Shown here: piece after piece, positions 35,701 to 43,782 of the stretch
Position numbering within the stretch: the stretch's first letter is position 1
How the letters are laid out: the number at the start of each line of letters is the position of its first letter
Assembly (NCBI RefSeq): GCF_030269605.1
Contig: NZ_BSTQ01000006.1
Coordinates: forward strand, 1-64,000
Length of the DNA stretch: 64,000 nucleotides
Origin: Lentzea sp. NBRC 105346
Lineage (GTDB): Bacteria; Actinomycetota; Actinomycetes; Mycobacteriales; Pseudonocardiaceae
Reading direction: 5' to 3'
Notes under the pieces: model-generated
Database searches by the model: none
Told to the model about the DNA's origin: nothing
What the model saw: the letters and a program-made list of their open reading frames with translations, nothing else
Position numbers and translations under genes: made by a program

Positions 35701-35722
35701 ATCGCCCACCCCGTCGGGCTGA
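32711..35722 (+). CDS. UPF0182 family large membrane protein
   Basis: A 1003-residue protein. About seven transmembrane helices lie in the first 310 residues (ILLIVGVVLLFGLITGSRLL is the first). WLWFGEVGFRNVYTTEI is a UPF0182 hallmark. A very large extracytoplasmic region follows, and a Pro/Thr-rich segment and short helical tail end it. The mycobacterial homologue lies in the same neighbourhood. Function unknown. Start GTG at 32711. Confidence 0.92.
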   Translation: MATRPPVGLPKLSRRSRILLIVGVVLLFGLITGSRLLDTYVNWLWFGEVGFRNVYTTEILTKLGLFLAVGVFVGGVVGLNLYLAYRSRPVFVPVAGPDDPVARYRTVVMRRMRLFGLGIPLFIALIAGASAQADWQQVQLFFNATSFGVTDPQFGHDIGFYAFKLPFFEWLLSWLFITTAISFIGAVVGHYLFGGIRLAGRGGQLSSPARLHLALVAGSFVLLKAVAYFFDRYELLFSNRNEKFDGASYTDLNAVLPAKLILLCIAVFCAAAFFAGAFMRNVQLPAIATVLLVLSSVLVGAAWPAVLEQFSVKPNAIEKEAQSIQRNIDATKQAYGLTEDKVQTKPYEGKQNVSLEELRGDQATLGNIRLLDPAVLAKTFTQLQQQRPFYGFPTKLDIDRYTVDGKVRDYIVAVRELNSGGLPENQRDWINRHLIYTHGNGFVYAEANKVNAIASDTGNGGYPDFKVGEIASNGKLFNSTDGIEVKEPRTYYGELFGADDYAIVGGRPAGSSGEYDTDTSQYTYTGTGGVSVGSIFNKLVFAANYGERNILFNSAIGDESKILIKRHPRDRVQAVAPWLTVDGDPYPAVVNGKIIWIVDGYTTLDNYPYAQKQQLGEATNDSLTTEGGVVQQVNRPVNYIRNSVKATVDAYDGTVTLYAMDEKDPVLKAWQGVFPGTVKPSSDISAELRAHFRYPEDLFKVQRQTLASYHVTNPRDFFSGVSFWGVPSDPTIDNVITAQAQEQQGKQRKDRQPPFYVLAGDPNDSDKVSFQLTSSLVRQNREFMASYVSVSSDPDTYGKISVLQLQQDAKGPQQIQTQFLTSDTVSKDLNILNQQKSNVVYGNLLTLPVGGGLLYVEPVYIERASQQTSYPQLSKVLVSFGDKVGYGSTLKDALDQVLTGAGTTVPAPTDPNNNGQPPSTTPSTPTPPNANLSPELQQAIKDMQSALTDIRNAQKNGNFTELGAAYQRLDDAIKRFDKANTNGGGSPSTPPPSSVVPSPTPSG

Positions 35723-35773
35723 CCACCCGATTTGCATTGTTGATGCTCCACCCCGTAGGGTTCTGTTTACCGA

Positions 35774-35847
35774 CGCGGGGTGGAGCAGCTCGGTAGCTCG
35801 CTGGGCTCATAACCCAGAGGTCGCAGGTTCAAATCCTGTCCCCGCTA
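35774..35847 (+). tRNA. initiator tRNA-fMet (CAT), copy 1
   Basis: A 74-base cloverleaf. The 1:72 position is unpaired (C and T), and three G:C pairs border the anticodon loop (GGGCTCATAACCC), the two hallmarks of initiator tRNA. The T-arm is GCAGGTTCAAATCCTGT. The 3' CCA is not encoded. It is identical to the copy at 36147-36220. Confidence 0.96.
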
Positions 35848-36146
35848 CAAAGCCGGGAGAGCCCTGTTCGCGGAATGCGCGAACAGGGCTTTTTCGCATT
35901 ATTTTGGGGGGCCGAGCCCCCCAAGCCCCCCACGTGCGGGCTTGCCGCCCTCGGGCTGCGCCCGTCGGGCGGCTGCGCCCGCTAGATGTGGCCCACCTGC
36001 GGGAGATGCCCACCAGATGTTTGGTGATCGCTCGATGTTCGGCGCTCACCAAATGTCGCCCTCTACCTGCGGAAATGGGCGGTTGTGGGGGGCGGTGAAA
36101 AGTGGTTTTTGAAGGGTGTATAGTTCTTCATGTAGCAAGACAGCGG
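35848..36146. other. spacer between the two tRNA-fMet genes
   Basis: About 300 bases containing the first terminator and a G-run/C-run hairpin (GGGGGGCCGAGCCCCCC, which recurs after the second tRNA). The rest shows no gene. Minus-strand open frames here are antisense to the tRNA and are not genes. Confidence 0.7.
35860..35894 (+). terminator. terminator after tRNA-fMet copy 1
   Basis: A 13-bp stem AGCCCTGTTCGCG with CGCGAACAGGGCT, a 5-base loop and TTTT. The same stem follows copy 2. Confidence 0.9.
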
Positions 36147-36220
36147 CGCGGGGTGGAGCAGCTCGGTAGCTCGCTGGGCTCATAACCCAGAGGTCGCAGG
36201 TTCAAATCCTGTCCCCGCTA
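36147..36220 (+). tRNA. initiator tRNA-fMet (CAT), copy 2
   Basis: Identical in sequence to copy 1, 373 bases downstream. Its terminator and the following G/C-run hairpin are nearly identical too, so the whole unit was duplicated. Confidence 0.96.
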
Positions 36221-36231
36221 CAAAGTGGGAA

Positions 36232-36266
36232 AGCCCTGTTCGCGGAGATCGCGAACAGGGCTTTTT
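36232..36266 (+). terminator. terminator after tRNA-fMet copy 2
   Basis: The 13-bp stem is the same as after copy 1 (36232-36244 with 36250-36262), with a different loop (GAGAT), followed by TTTT. Confidence 0.9.
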
Positions 36267-36319
36267 CGCATGGTATTGGGGGGCCGAGCCCCCCAAGCCC
36301 CCGCGAAGGGCGCGGTGAT

Positions 36320-36523
36320 TCAGGTCATGTTCTCCGCCCAGTAGCGCGCGCAGAGCATGCTGCTGCAGATCCGCCCCTGACCGTGGACCGTGCGGTGCTT
36401 CTTGATCGTCTTGCCGCACACCATGCACTCGTCGTTGCCGCGCTGCTCCGGGATCGTCCCCGCCGCCCACGCCGCCGCGTGCTGCACGACCTTGTGGTCC
36501 TTCCACTTCATGTTCATGCCCAT
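36320..36523 (-). CDS. small Cys-rich protein
   Basis: A 67-residue ORF. It has CMVCGKTIKKH and a later CSSMLCARYW, which together could bind one zinc ion. Its basic N-terminal part is MNMKWKDHKVVQHAAAWAAG. Two ATG codons (36523 and 36517) are possible starts after a GGTCGGGG site. No family recognised with certainty. Confidence 0.6.
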   Translation of the reverse strand: MGMNMKWKDHKVVQHAAAWAAGTIPEQRGNDECMVCGKTIKKHRTVHGQGRICSSMLCARYWAENMT

Positions 36524-36908
36524 CGTCCCCGACCTCCTGCGCTCAGACCTGACCCGGCAGTGATCATTTTCTCAGTCCACCTGGGATGGGCCAGGGGTCG
36601 GCGCCGGGTTCACCGGGTTGTGGGAACAGGAGTGCAGGGGAGCAGTAGTCGGTCGGCTCCGGCCGGTGAGAATGTGCCGCCGATCGGGTGAGGGGGACGG
36701 GTTTTCGTTGCCGCCGAAGGGGTTTTCCATCCCAGGTGGATACTGACGGTCAAGCGGCCAAACGAGGGGCGCCGATCGAGACGCGGCGACTCAGTGCGAC
36801 TTTTCGTTGCTCCGCATGGCCCAACAACGCTAGCCCGTGATCAGCCACTGTGGACTCAACGGCTGACCATTGTGGACAGGTCGGTGTGGACGTGGGAACG
36901 TTGTCGTT
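36524..36908. other. intergenic region with spaced inverted repeat
   Basis: A 385-base gap between divergent genes. A perfect 13-bp inverted repeat, CCACCTGGGATGG at 36577-36589 and CCATCCCAGGTGG at 36727-36739, lies 137 bases apart. It may hold operators for the PadR-type regulator downstream. No gene seen. Confidence 0.55.
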
Positions 36909-37409
36909 GTGTCAGACCTGAATGCGACCGCAGCCGCCCTCCTCGGGCTGCTGCACGACGGACCCAAGACCGGTGGCCAGTTGGTGGCGGAGGCCGGGGA
37001 GCGCTTCGGTGCGTTCTTCAGCGTGACCCGCAGCCAGGTGTACCGCGAGCTGCCCGCGCTGGCCGACGCCGGCCTGCTGCGACTCGGCAAGCAAGGGCCG
37101 CGCTCCAGCCAGCAGTACGTGCTCACCGCGGCGGGCAAGAAGGCCTTCAAGACCTGGCTGCTCTCCGAGCCCGGTCCGGACCACCTGCGCAGCCCGCTGA
37201 TCCTGCGGCTCGTGCACGCCGGCTCGTTGACCGCGAAGCAGCGCCAGAGCCTGATCGACACGGCGCGCGCCTCGTACGGGCAGGAGCAGGAGACCGCCAA
37301 GCTGGCCGCGAAGACCGCGGAGGACCCCTACGCGAAGGCGGTGGCCGAGTTCGGCCTGGCCCACGCGAAGGCCGTCCTCAAGCTCCTGGACGCCATCCCC
37401 ACGGCCTGA
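36909..37409 (+). CDS. PadR family transcriptional regulator
   Basis: A 166-residue protein. The winged helix has the PadR pattern (LLGLLHDGPKTGGQLVAEA, FFSVTRSQVYRELPALADAG, LLRLGKQGPRSSQQYVLTAA). A helical C-terminal dimerisation arm follows. The GTG at 36909 was chosen. It is a repressor family that responds to aromatic or toxic compounds; its target here may be itself. Confidence 0.85.
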   Translation: MSDLNATAAALLGLLHDGPKTGGQLVAEAGERFGAFFSVTRSQVYRELPALADAGLLRLGKQGPRSSQQYVLTAAGKKAFKTWLLSEPGPDHLRSPLILRLVHAGSLTAKQRQSLIDTARASYGQEQETAKLAAKTAEDPYAKAVAEFGLAHAKAVLKLLDAIPTA

Positions 37410-37413
37410 GGTG

Positions 37414-37470
37414 GTGCCGTTATGGCCACCTTCACGGACCTCACGTCCGTGAAGGTGGCCATAACGGCAC
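37414..37470. repeat. perfect 26-bp stem hairpin
   Basis: The arms 37414-37439 and 37445-37470 are exactly complementary over 26 bp with a 5-base loop (CTCAC). It starts a few bases after the PadR stop codon and ends 77 bases before prfB. It has no T-tract and is probably a terminator. Confidence 0.92.
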
Positions 37471-37547
37471 ACCCCTGAGCGGCCGTGTTCACGGCACGTG
37501 CGAGCACCGGTCGCACCCCGCGACCGGTGCTGGCGTAATCTTCTGCC

Positions 37548-38648
37548 GTGAACCCGGACGTCGAAGCTGACATCAAGGACCTCTCCGCCACGCTCTCGAG
37601 CATCGAGGCGGTGATGGACCTCGATGGACTGCGCGCGCAGGTCGCCGACTTGGAAGAGCAGGCCGCGCGCCCGGACCTCTGGGACGACCAGGAGAAGGCT
37701 CAGAAGGTCACCAGCGCGCTCTCGCACAAGCAGGGCGAGCTGCGCCGCGTGACGGGCCTGCGCGAACGTCTCGACGACCTCCCGTTGCTCTACGAGCTCG
37801 CCGAGGAAGCGGACGACGCCGACGCGCTGGCCGACGCCGACAACGACCGGTCGAAGCTGCGCGAGGAGATCGCGAGCCTCGAGGTGCGCACGCTGCTGTC
37901 CGGTGAGTACGACGAGCGCAACGCGCTGATCACCATCCGCGCCGAGGCCGGTGGCGTCGACGCCGCGGACTTCGCCGAGATGCTGCTGCGCATGTACTCC
38001 CGCTGGGCCGAGCGCCACGGCTACGGCGTCGAGGTCTTCGACACCTCCTACGCCGAAGAGGCGGGCATCAAGTCCGCGACCTTCCGCGTCACCGCCCCGT
38101 ACGCCTACGGCACGCTGAGTGTCGAGCAGGGCACGCACCGGCTCGTGCGCATCTCGCCGTTCGACAACCAGGGCCGCCGCCAGACGTCGTTCGCCGGCGT
38201 CGAGGTCGTTCCGGTCGTCGAGCAGACCGACCACGTCGAGATCGACGAAAAGGACCTGCGCGTCGACGTGTACCGCTCGTCCGGTCCCGGTGGGCAGGGC
38301 GTCAACACGACCGACTCCGCCGTGCGCCTGACGCACATCCCGACCGGCATCGTGGTCTCCTGCCAGAACGAGCGCTCCCAGCTGCAGAACAAGGCGACCG
38401 CGATGAACGTCCTGCAGGCCAAGCTCCTCGAGCGCAGGCGGCAGGAGGAGCAGGCGAAGATGGACGCGCTCAAGGACTCCGGCTCCAGCTGGGGCAACCA
38501 GATGCGCTCCTACGTGCTGCACCCCTACCAGATGGTGAAGGACCTGCGGACCGAGCACGAGGTCGGCAACCCGTCGGCGGTGCTCGACGGCGAGATCGAC
38601 GACTTCCTCGAGGCCGGCATCCGGTGGCGCAAGCAGTCCCAGAGCTGA
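37548..38648 (+). CDS. prfB: peptide chain release factor 2
   Basis: A 366-residue protein with the stop-codon recognition motif in [16 protein letters not shown] (SPF, near residue 203) and the catalytic GGQ in [18 protein letters not shown] (near residue 248). It releases peptides at UGA and UAA. The frame is continuous, so there is no programmed frameshift as in Escherichia coli. The GTG at 37548 was chosen. ftsE, ftsX and smpB follow, as in mycobacteria. Confidence 0.96.
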   Translation: MNPDVEADIKDLSATLSSIEAVMDLDGLRAQVADLEEQAARPDLWDDQEKAQKVTSALSHKQGELRRVTGLRERLDDLPLLYELAEEADDADALADADNDRSKLREEIASLEVRTLLSGEYDERNALITIRAEAGGVDAADFAEMLLRMYSRWAERHGYGVEVFDTSYAEEAGIKSATFRVTAPYAYGTLSVEQGTHRLVRISPFDNQGRRQTSFAGVEVVPVVEQTDHVEIDEKDLRVDVYRSSGPGGQGVNTTDSAVRLTHIPTGIVVSCQNERSQLQNKATAMNVLQAKLLERRRQEEQAKMDALKDSGSSWGNQMRSYVLHPYQMVKDLRTEHEVGNPSAVLDGEIDDFLEAGIRWRKQSQS

Positions 38649-38770
38649 TCTGGTGTTTAGCCTCACGACGTGGCATCACCTGAGGTGAAGCCTCCTTCGA
38701 TCTCGCCGATCGACCGGGAAAGTTAACCGGAACGGGGGCTTTACCCAGCCCACGGGTAGACTCGCCGCTC

Positions 38771-39460
38771 GTGATTCGCCTCGAACACGTTTCCAAGGTC
38801 TACAAGACCTCCACGCGTCCCGCACTCGACGACGTGTCCGTCGAGATGGACAAGGGTGAGTTCGTGTTCCTGATCGGACCTTCCGGGTCCGGCAAGTCGA
38901 CCTTCCTGCGGCTTCTGCTGCGCGAGGAAGTGCCGACCAGGGGACGCGTCTACGTGTCCAACTTCGACGTCGCCAAGATGTCCCGGCGCAGGGTCCCCCG
39001 CCTGCGTCAGTCGATCGGCTGCGTGTTCCAGGACTTCCGCCTGCTGCCGTCCAAGACGGTGGCGGAGAACGTGGCGTTCGCTCTCGAGGTGATCGGCAAG
39101 CCCCGCAACACCATCGTCAAGGTGGTGCCCGAGGTTCTGCAGCTGGTCGGCCTCGACGGCAAGGCGGACCGCTTCCCCACCGAGCTGTCGGGTGGTGAGC
39201 AGCAGCGCGTCGCGATCGCCCGTGCGTTCGTGAACCGGCCGCTCGTGCTCATCGCGGACGAGCCCACCGGAAACCTGGACCCCGACACGAGCCAGGACAT
39301 CATGTTGCTGCTGGAGCGCATCAACCGCACCGGCACGACGGTCATCATGGCGACCCACGACCACTCCATCGTCGACTCGATGCGCCGCCGCGTCGTCGAG
39401 CTGAGCTTCGGCAAGGTCGTCCGTGACGACGCGCGGGGTGTCTACGGCGTAGGCCGCTAG
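38771..39460 (+). CDS. ftsE: cell division ATP-binding protein FtsE
   Basis: A 229-residue ABC ATPase. Walker A is [11 protein letters not shown] near residue 37, the signature is [15 protein letters not shown], and Walker B is [13 protein letters not shown]. FtsEX activates peptidoglycan hydrolases at the septum. ftsX follows 42 bases downstream. Confidence 0.96.
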   Translation: MIRLEHVSKVYKTSTRPALDDVSVEMDKGEFVFLIGPSGSGKSTFLRLLLREEVPTRGRVYVSNFDVAKMSRRRVPRLRQSIGCVFQDFRLLPSKTVAENVAFALEVIGKPRNTIVKVVPEVLQLVGLDGKADRFPTELSGGEQQRVAIARAFVNRPLVLIADEPTGNLDPDTSQDIMLLLERINRTGTTVIMATHDHSIVDSMRRRVVELSFGKVVRDDARGVYGVGR

Positions 39461-39502
39461 GACACCCACCCCCGACCCCGACCCCAAGGAACACCGGCCC
39501 CG

Positions 39503-40408
39503 ATGCGTACCAGCTTCGTGTTCAGCGAGGTCATCACCGGCCTGCGCCGGAACGTCACGATGACGATCGCGATGATCCTCACGACCGCGATCTCGCTCTT
39601 CCTGCTCGGCGGTGGCCTGCTCGTCGTCCGCACGATCGACAAGATGCAGGCCAACTACCAGGGCAAGCTCGAGGTCTCCATCGTGCTGACGAACGACGTC
39701 AGCGCGAACGACAAGGACTGCGCGCAGCAGCCCTGCGCCGGCCTGCGCTCCGAGCTGGAGACCACGTCCGGCATCGACTCGGTCATCTTCGAGAACCGCG
39801 ACAAGGGCTACGAGCGCTTCAAGCAGATCTTCGAGTCGCAGCCCGAGCTGCTCAAGCTCGCCCGGCCCGAGGCGATCCCGGCGACGTTCCGCGTCAAGCT
39901 GGCGGACCCGGAGCGCACGGACGTGATCGTCCAGGCGTTCACCGGCAAGCCCGGCGTGAAGAGCATCGACGACCAGAGCAAGTTCCTGCAGCGGTTCTTC
40001 GACGCGTTGAACGGCGTGCGCGACTTCGTGCTCCTCATGGCGCTCATCGTCGGTATCGCGTCCGTGCTGCTGATCTCGAACACGATCCAGCTGTCGGCGT
40101 TCACCCGGCGCACCGAGGTCGGCATCATGCGCCTCGTCGGCGCGACGCGGTGGTACACGCAGCTGCCGTTCCTCATCGAGGCGGTGGTCACCGGCCTGGT
40201 CGGTGCGCTGGGCGGCGTGGCGCTGCTCGCGGGCCTGAAGGCGGCGTTCCTCGGCCGCGTGTCGGGCAGCCTGACCGAGTCCGGGATCGTGCCGAACATC
40301 GGCTACCTCGACATCCTGGTGTACGCGGCGCCGTGGATGTTCCTGGTCGCGATCATGATCTCGGCGGTCACCGGCTACGTCACGCTGCGCCTCTACGTGC
40401 GGCTTTAA
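39503..40408 (+). CDS. ftsX: cell division membrane protein FtsX
   Basis: A 301-residue protein with one N-terminal transmembrane helix (ILTTAISLFLLGGGLLVV), an extracytoplasmic domain with a short Cys pair (KDCAQQPCAG), and three C-terminal helices. RRTEVGIMRLVGATRWY is the FtsX/MacB-type signature before the last helices. It forms the FtsEX complex. Confidence 0.95.
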   Translation: MRTSFVFSEVITGLRRNVTMTIAMILTTAISLFLLGGGLLVVRTIDKMQANYQGKLEVSIVLTNDVSANDKDCAQQPCAGLRSELETTSGIDSVIFENRDKGYERFKQIFESQPELLKLARPEAIPATFRVKLADPERTDVIVQAFTGKPGVKSIDDQSKFLQRFFDALNGVRDFVLLMALIVGIASVLLISNTIQLSAFTRRTEVGIMRLVGATRWYTQLPFLIEAVVTGLVGALGGVALLAGLKAAFLGRVSGSLTESGIVPNIGYLDILVYAAPWMFLVAIMISAVTGYVTLRLYVRL

Positions 40409-40437
40409 CGGCTGGCGCGGTCACGTAGAGTCAGAGC

Positions 40438-40914
40438 ATGGTCAAGGAACGCGGGCAGAAGGTGATCGCGTCGAACCGCAAGGCTCGGCACGACTACACC
40501 ATTCTGGACACCTACGAGGCCGGGATCGTGCTCGTCGGCACCGAGGTGAAGAGCCTGCGGATGGGGCGGGCGTCCCTTGTGGACGCCTTCGCCCAGGTCG
40601 ACGACGGCGAGATCTGGCTGCACGCGCTGCACATCCCCGAGTACGTGGCGGGGACCTGGACCAACCACGAGGTGCGGCGCAAGCGGAAGCTGTTGCTGCA
40701 CCGCAAGGAGATCGAGCGGCTGATCGGCAAGACCAAGGAGTCGAGCCTGACGCTCATCCCGTTGCAGATGTACTTCAAGGACGGGTACGTCAAGGTCGAG
40801 CTGGCGCTGGCGCAGGGCAAGAAGGCCTACGACAAGCGGCAGGCGATCGCCAAGCGCGACGCGAACCGCGAGATCGCCAAGGCGCACGGCCGTGCCCTCA
40901 AGGGTCGGTACTGA
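40438..40914 (+). CDS. smpB: SsrA-binding protein SmpB
   Basis: A 158-residue protein. It carries [20 protein letters not shown], then [20 protein letters not shown] and a basic C-terminal tail ending RALKGRY. SmpB binds tmRNA, encoded here at 50814-51186, and helps rescue stalled ribosomes. Its 3' end overlaps the next gene by 23 bases. Confidence 0.96.
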   Translation: MVKERGQKVIASNRKARHDYTILDTYEAGIVLVGTEVKSLRMGRASLVDAFAQVDDGEIWLHALHIPEYVAGTWTNHEVRRKRKLLLHRKEIERLIGKTKESSLTLIPLQMYFKDGYVKVELALAQGKKAYDKRQAIAKRDANREIAKAHGRALKGRY

Positions 40915-41764
40915 CGACGAGGTCCGGCCCTGGCTCGACGAGCTGGGGCTGCCGGGCCTCGTCGACATCCACGTTCACTTCATGCCGCAGAACGTGCTCG
41001 ACAAGGTCTGGTCGTATTTCGACGGAACCGGTATCTGGCCCATCAACTACCGGACCAGCGAGGAAGAGCGACTCCAGACGCTGCGGAACCTCGGCGTCAC
41101 GGGGTTCGCGCCGCTCGTCTACCCGCACAAGCCCGGCATGGCGGCGTGGCTGAACGACTGGGCGCTCGACTTCGGCACCCGCGTTCCCGAGGCCGTCCCG
41201 ACGGCCACCTTCTTCGCCGAGCCGGACGCCGACGAATACGTGCGCAAGGCCCTGGACGCCGGCGCGCGGTGCTTCAAGGTGCACGTGCAGGTCGGCGCCT
41301 ACGACCCGCGTGACCCACTGCTCGACCCGGTGTGGGGCATGATCGCCGAGGCGGGTGTCCCGGTCGTCACGCATGCCGGCAACGGGCCGATTCCGGGCGC
41401 GCACACCGGGATGGACGTGCTGGCCCAGGTGCTCGAACGGCATCCGCGGCTCACCGCCGTCATCGCGCACGCGGGCATGCCGGACTACCTGCCCGCGCTC
41501 GACCTGGTGCGACGCTTCCCGCGCGTGCATATCGACACGACCATGGTCGGCGTCCCGTTCTCCGAGGCGTTCGCGCCGTTGCCGGACGACTGGGCCCTCA
41601 GGCTGGCCGACCTGGGCGACCGCGTCGCGTTCGGCAGCGACTTCCCGAACATCCCGTACGACTACGCGACGCAGCTGCGAGCGATCGCCGAGTGGGAAAT
41701 AGGGTCTGACTTCCTGCGTTCCGTGCTCTATTTCAACCCCTCGGCCCTACTCCGTCTCAATTGA
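40892..41764 (+). CDS. amidohydrolase 2 family metal-dependent hydrolase
   Basis: A 290-residue TIM-barrel protein. The metal pair is in [10 protein letters not shown] near residue 26. [30 protein letters not shown] and [10 protein letters not shown] give the further His and Asp ligands. The substrate is unknown; related enzymes hydrolyse or decarboxylate ring compounds. The GTG at 40892 overlaps smpB and was chosen because no later start precedes the metal motif. Confidence 0.85.
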   Translation: MPSRVGTDDEVRPWLDELGLPGLVDIHVHFMPQNVLDKVWSYFDGTGIWPINYRTSEEERLQTLRNLGVTGFAPLVYPHKPGMAAWLNDWALDFGTRVPEAVPTATFFAEPDADEYVRKALDAGARCFKVHVQVGAYDPRDPLLDPVWGMIAEAGVPVVTHAGNGPIPGAHTGMDVLAQVLERHPRLTAVIAHAGMPDYLPALDLVRRFPRVHIDTTMVGVPFSEAFAPLPDDWALRLADLGDRVAFGSDFPNIPYDYATQLRAIAEWEIGSDFLRSVLYFNPSALLRLN

Positions 41765-41785
41765 TCATCGTTACGATCCGCAGTC

Positions 41786-43447
41786 GTGGCGATACACGAC
41801 GGAGTCAGCCCGCGGCTGCTCGGCCCCGTCCAGGTGATCGTCGACGGCAGATCGGTCGCGCTCGGTGGGCCCAAGCAGCGGGCCTTCCTGGCCGCCCTCG
41901 TGCTCGGCGGCGGACGCCCGGTGTCCGTGGACCGGCTGTGCCGCGCGCTGTGGGGTGACGAGCCGCCCAGCTCGTCGGCGGCGAACCTGCGGACGTACGC
42001 GGCCGCGCTGCGGCGGCTCGGGCTGCGGCTGGTCAGCCAGCGGCCCGGCTACCGGCTGGAGGTCGACCACTGCGACCTGACGGAGTTCGAGCGGCTGCTC
42101 ACGACCGCCGCCGAGACGGGTGACCCGGTCGTCGTCGCGCAACGGCTCGGCGAAGCACTGGACCTGTGGCAGGGCGACGCCCTGGACGGCATCCCGGACG
42201 AGTCCGCGCTGCACGCCGAGGCAGCGCGCCTGAACGAGCTGCGCCGCGCGGCCGTCGAGGACCACGTGCAGGCGCGGCTGGAGCTCGGCGAGCACGCCGC
42301 GTTGATTCCGGAGCTGCTCGGGCTGGTGCGCGAGTTCCCGCTGCGGGAACGGCTGTGGGAACAACTGGTCGTCGCGCAGTACCGCAGCGGCCGGCACGCC
42401 GAGGCGCTCGACACGTACGCGCAGGTGTCCGATGTGCTCTCCACCCAGCTCGGGGTGTCGCCGGGACCACGGCTGCGGCAGCTGCACGAGACCTTGCTGC
42501 GCAACGATTTCGTGCTCGACGTCCGCCCGGTCGACCTGCGCTCGGCGGTGGACCCGCTGGACCTCGCCGTGGCGCAACGCTCACTCGGCCGCAAGGCGGC
42601 GGAGGAGGGCCGGATCGACGAGGCGCTGGCGTTGTTCGACCACAGCCTGGCCACGTTCCTCAGCGAGGGCTGCCCTGGAGAGGCGGGGTACGTGCTCGCG
42701 TACCGCAGCACGTGGCTCAACGAGGCGGGCCGGTGCAGCGAGGCGCTGGCGGACGCGACGCGGGCGCTGGACCTGATGACCGCCGCCGACGACCGGTACG
42801 GGAGTGTGCTGGCCCGGCGGCGGATCGGGACCTCACTGGTGTACCTGGAACGCTACGACGAGGCCACATCGTGCCTGGCCGAGGCGCTGCGGATGTCCGG
42901 AGAGCTGGGCGACCAGGCTTTGCAGGCGGACGTGTGGAGCGCGATCGGCGGGACGCAGCTCGGGCTGGGCGCGTTCACCTCGGCCGCGGAGGCGTTCGAG
43001 CGGTCCGGAATGCTGTTCCGCGCCGTCGGGCAGCTGCCCGGTCAGGCCTACGCGATGCTGAACACCGCGCGCTGCCTGTGGGAGCTCGACATGCTCTACG
43101 ACGCCCTGGAGCTGCTCGACCGCGCGACCGTGATCTTCGCCGAGTGCCGGGATCGGCGTGGGCAGGCGTTCTGCGCTTTGTGGCTGGGGAAGGTGCGCGC
43201 TTCGCTGGGTGGGCACCGGCAGGCGTTGCGGGATCTGCACTTCGCCCGGCACCTCTTTCACGGGTTCGGGATGCGGCGGATCGAGGCCGAGGCTTTGTGC
43301 GAGCTCGTGCCCGTGTTGCGGGCTCTGGGGCGGAACGTGGCGGCTCGGACCGCGGCTGAGCAGGCTTTCGGGTTGCTGACGGCGTTGGATGATCCGACCG
43401 TGGCGCGGGCGGCGGCGTTGCTGGCGGGGCTGCGGTCGGCCGGGTGA
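41786..43447 (+). CDS. SARP-type transcriptional activator with TPR tail
   Basis: A 553-residue protein. The N-terminal OmpR-type DNA-binding domain (SPRLLGPVQVIVDGRSVALG, VDRLCRALWGDEPPSSSAAN) and a bacterial transcriptional activation domain to about residue 245 (LWEQLVVAQYRSGRHAEALD) are typical of SARPs. TPR-like helices fill the rest. There is no NTPase domain. SARPs usually activate an adjacent antibiotic cluster by binding direct repeats. The genes at 43783-48769, in the same direction, are the obvious targets. Confidence 0.88.
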   Translation: MAIHDGVSPRLLGPVQVIVDGRSVALGGPKQRAFLAALVLGGGRPVSVDRLCRALWGDEPPSSSAANLRTYAAALRRLGLRLVSQRPGYRLEVDHCDLTEFERLLTTAAETGDPVVVAQRLGEALDLWQGDALDGIPDESALHAEAARLNELRRAAVEDHVQARLELGEHAALIPELLGLVREFPLRERLWEQLVVAQYRSGRHAEALDTYAQVSDVLSTQLGVSPGPRLRQLHETLLRNDFVLDVRPVDLRSAVDPLDLAVAQRSLGRKAAEEGRIDEALALFDHSLATFLSEGCPGEAGYVLAYRSTWLNEAGRCSEALADATRALDLMTAADDRYGSVLARRRIGTSLVYLERYDEATSCLAEALRMSGELGDQALQADVWSAIGGTQLGLGAFTSAAEAFERSGMLFRAVGQLPGQAYAMLNTARCLWELDMLYDALELLDRATVIFAECRDRRGQAFCALWLGKVRASLGGHRQALRDLHFARHLFHGFGMRRIEAEALCELVPVLRALGRNVAARTAAEQAFGLLTALDDPTVARAAALLAGLRSAG

Positions 43448-43466
43448 GGCGGCTTGCGGCCCGGAA

Positions 43467-43495
43467 TTGTCAGACCTGTCTGGGAGAATTAAGAC
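43467..43495 (+). promoter_or_regulatory. candidate promoter with dyad for the biosynthetic operon
   Basis: TTGTCA (43467-43472), a 17-base spacer and TAAGAC (43490-43495). A perfect dyad CAGAC-CT-GTCTG overlaps the -35 box and the spacer, a plausible operator. It lies about 290 bases ahead of the first biosynthetic gene. Confidence 0.5.
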
Positions 43496-43666
43496 AAGGG
43501 GTCCCCCTTCGGATCGGGGACGCCCGCTTCGCGGTGCACGGCGTTGGCGAAGCCCGCGGGCCGGCCGGTCAGCAGATCTCGTCCGTGTGCTGGGAGATCG
43601 CGTCTGCAAGTACCACCAACCCCTGATCGAATCACCCGACTCGGCCGCCGGATCTGCTCCCGCACG

Positions 43667-43716
43667 AGCGAACGTGACGTATGGGGACATAGATGTCCGC
43701 GAACGTCACGTTCGCT
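43667..43716. repeat. 50-bp palindrome upstream of the aminomutase gene
   Basis: The outer arms AGCGAACGTGACGT and ACGTCACGTTCGCT are perfect over 14 bp. An inner GGACAT-AG-ATGTCC continues the symmetry. Four positions in the arms do not match. It could be a terminator for the SARP gene or a binding site. Confidence 0.8.
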
Positions 43717-43782
43717 AGCACCGGGCCTGGCGAGATTCGTGTCTGTGCGGTTTTTGTGCACGGTGCCGAGAAGGTGCCGCGC

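Larger units (their letters stand above)
43448..43782. other. 335-base regulatory gap ahead of the aminomutase gene
   Basis: The gap contains a candidate promoter at 43467-43495 and a palindrome at 43667-43716. An in-frame start at 43693 lies inside the palindrome and looks spurious. No gene seen. Confidence 0.6.

Noticed and set aside
35807-36052. Minus-strand ORF ending in AGTGFEPATSGL
   Set aside because: It is the antisense reading of the tRNA-fMet T-arm and anticodon arm, a well-known false gene. The same applies to a frame at 36180-36506.
37548-38648. Programmed frameshift in prfB
   Set aside because: The frame is continuous from the start to the end; no early TGA is present.
43693-43782. 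Alternative start of the MIO enzyme (30 extra residues)
   Set aside because: The ATG lies in a palindrome and the extra residues do not look like the family's N-terminus. The ATG at 43783 has a better ribosome-binding site.
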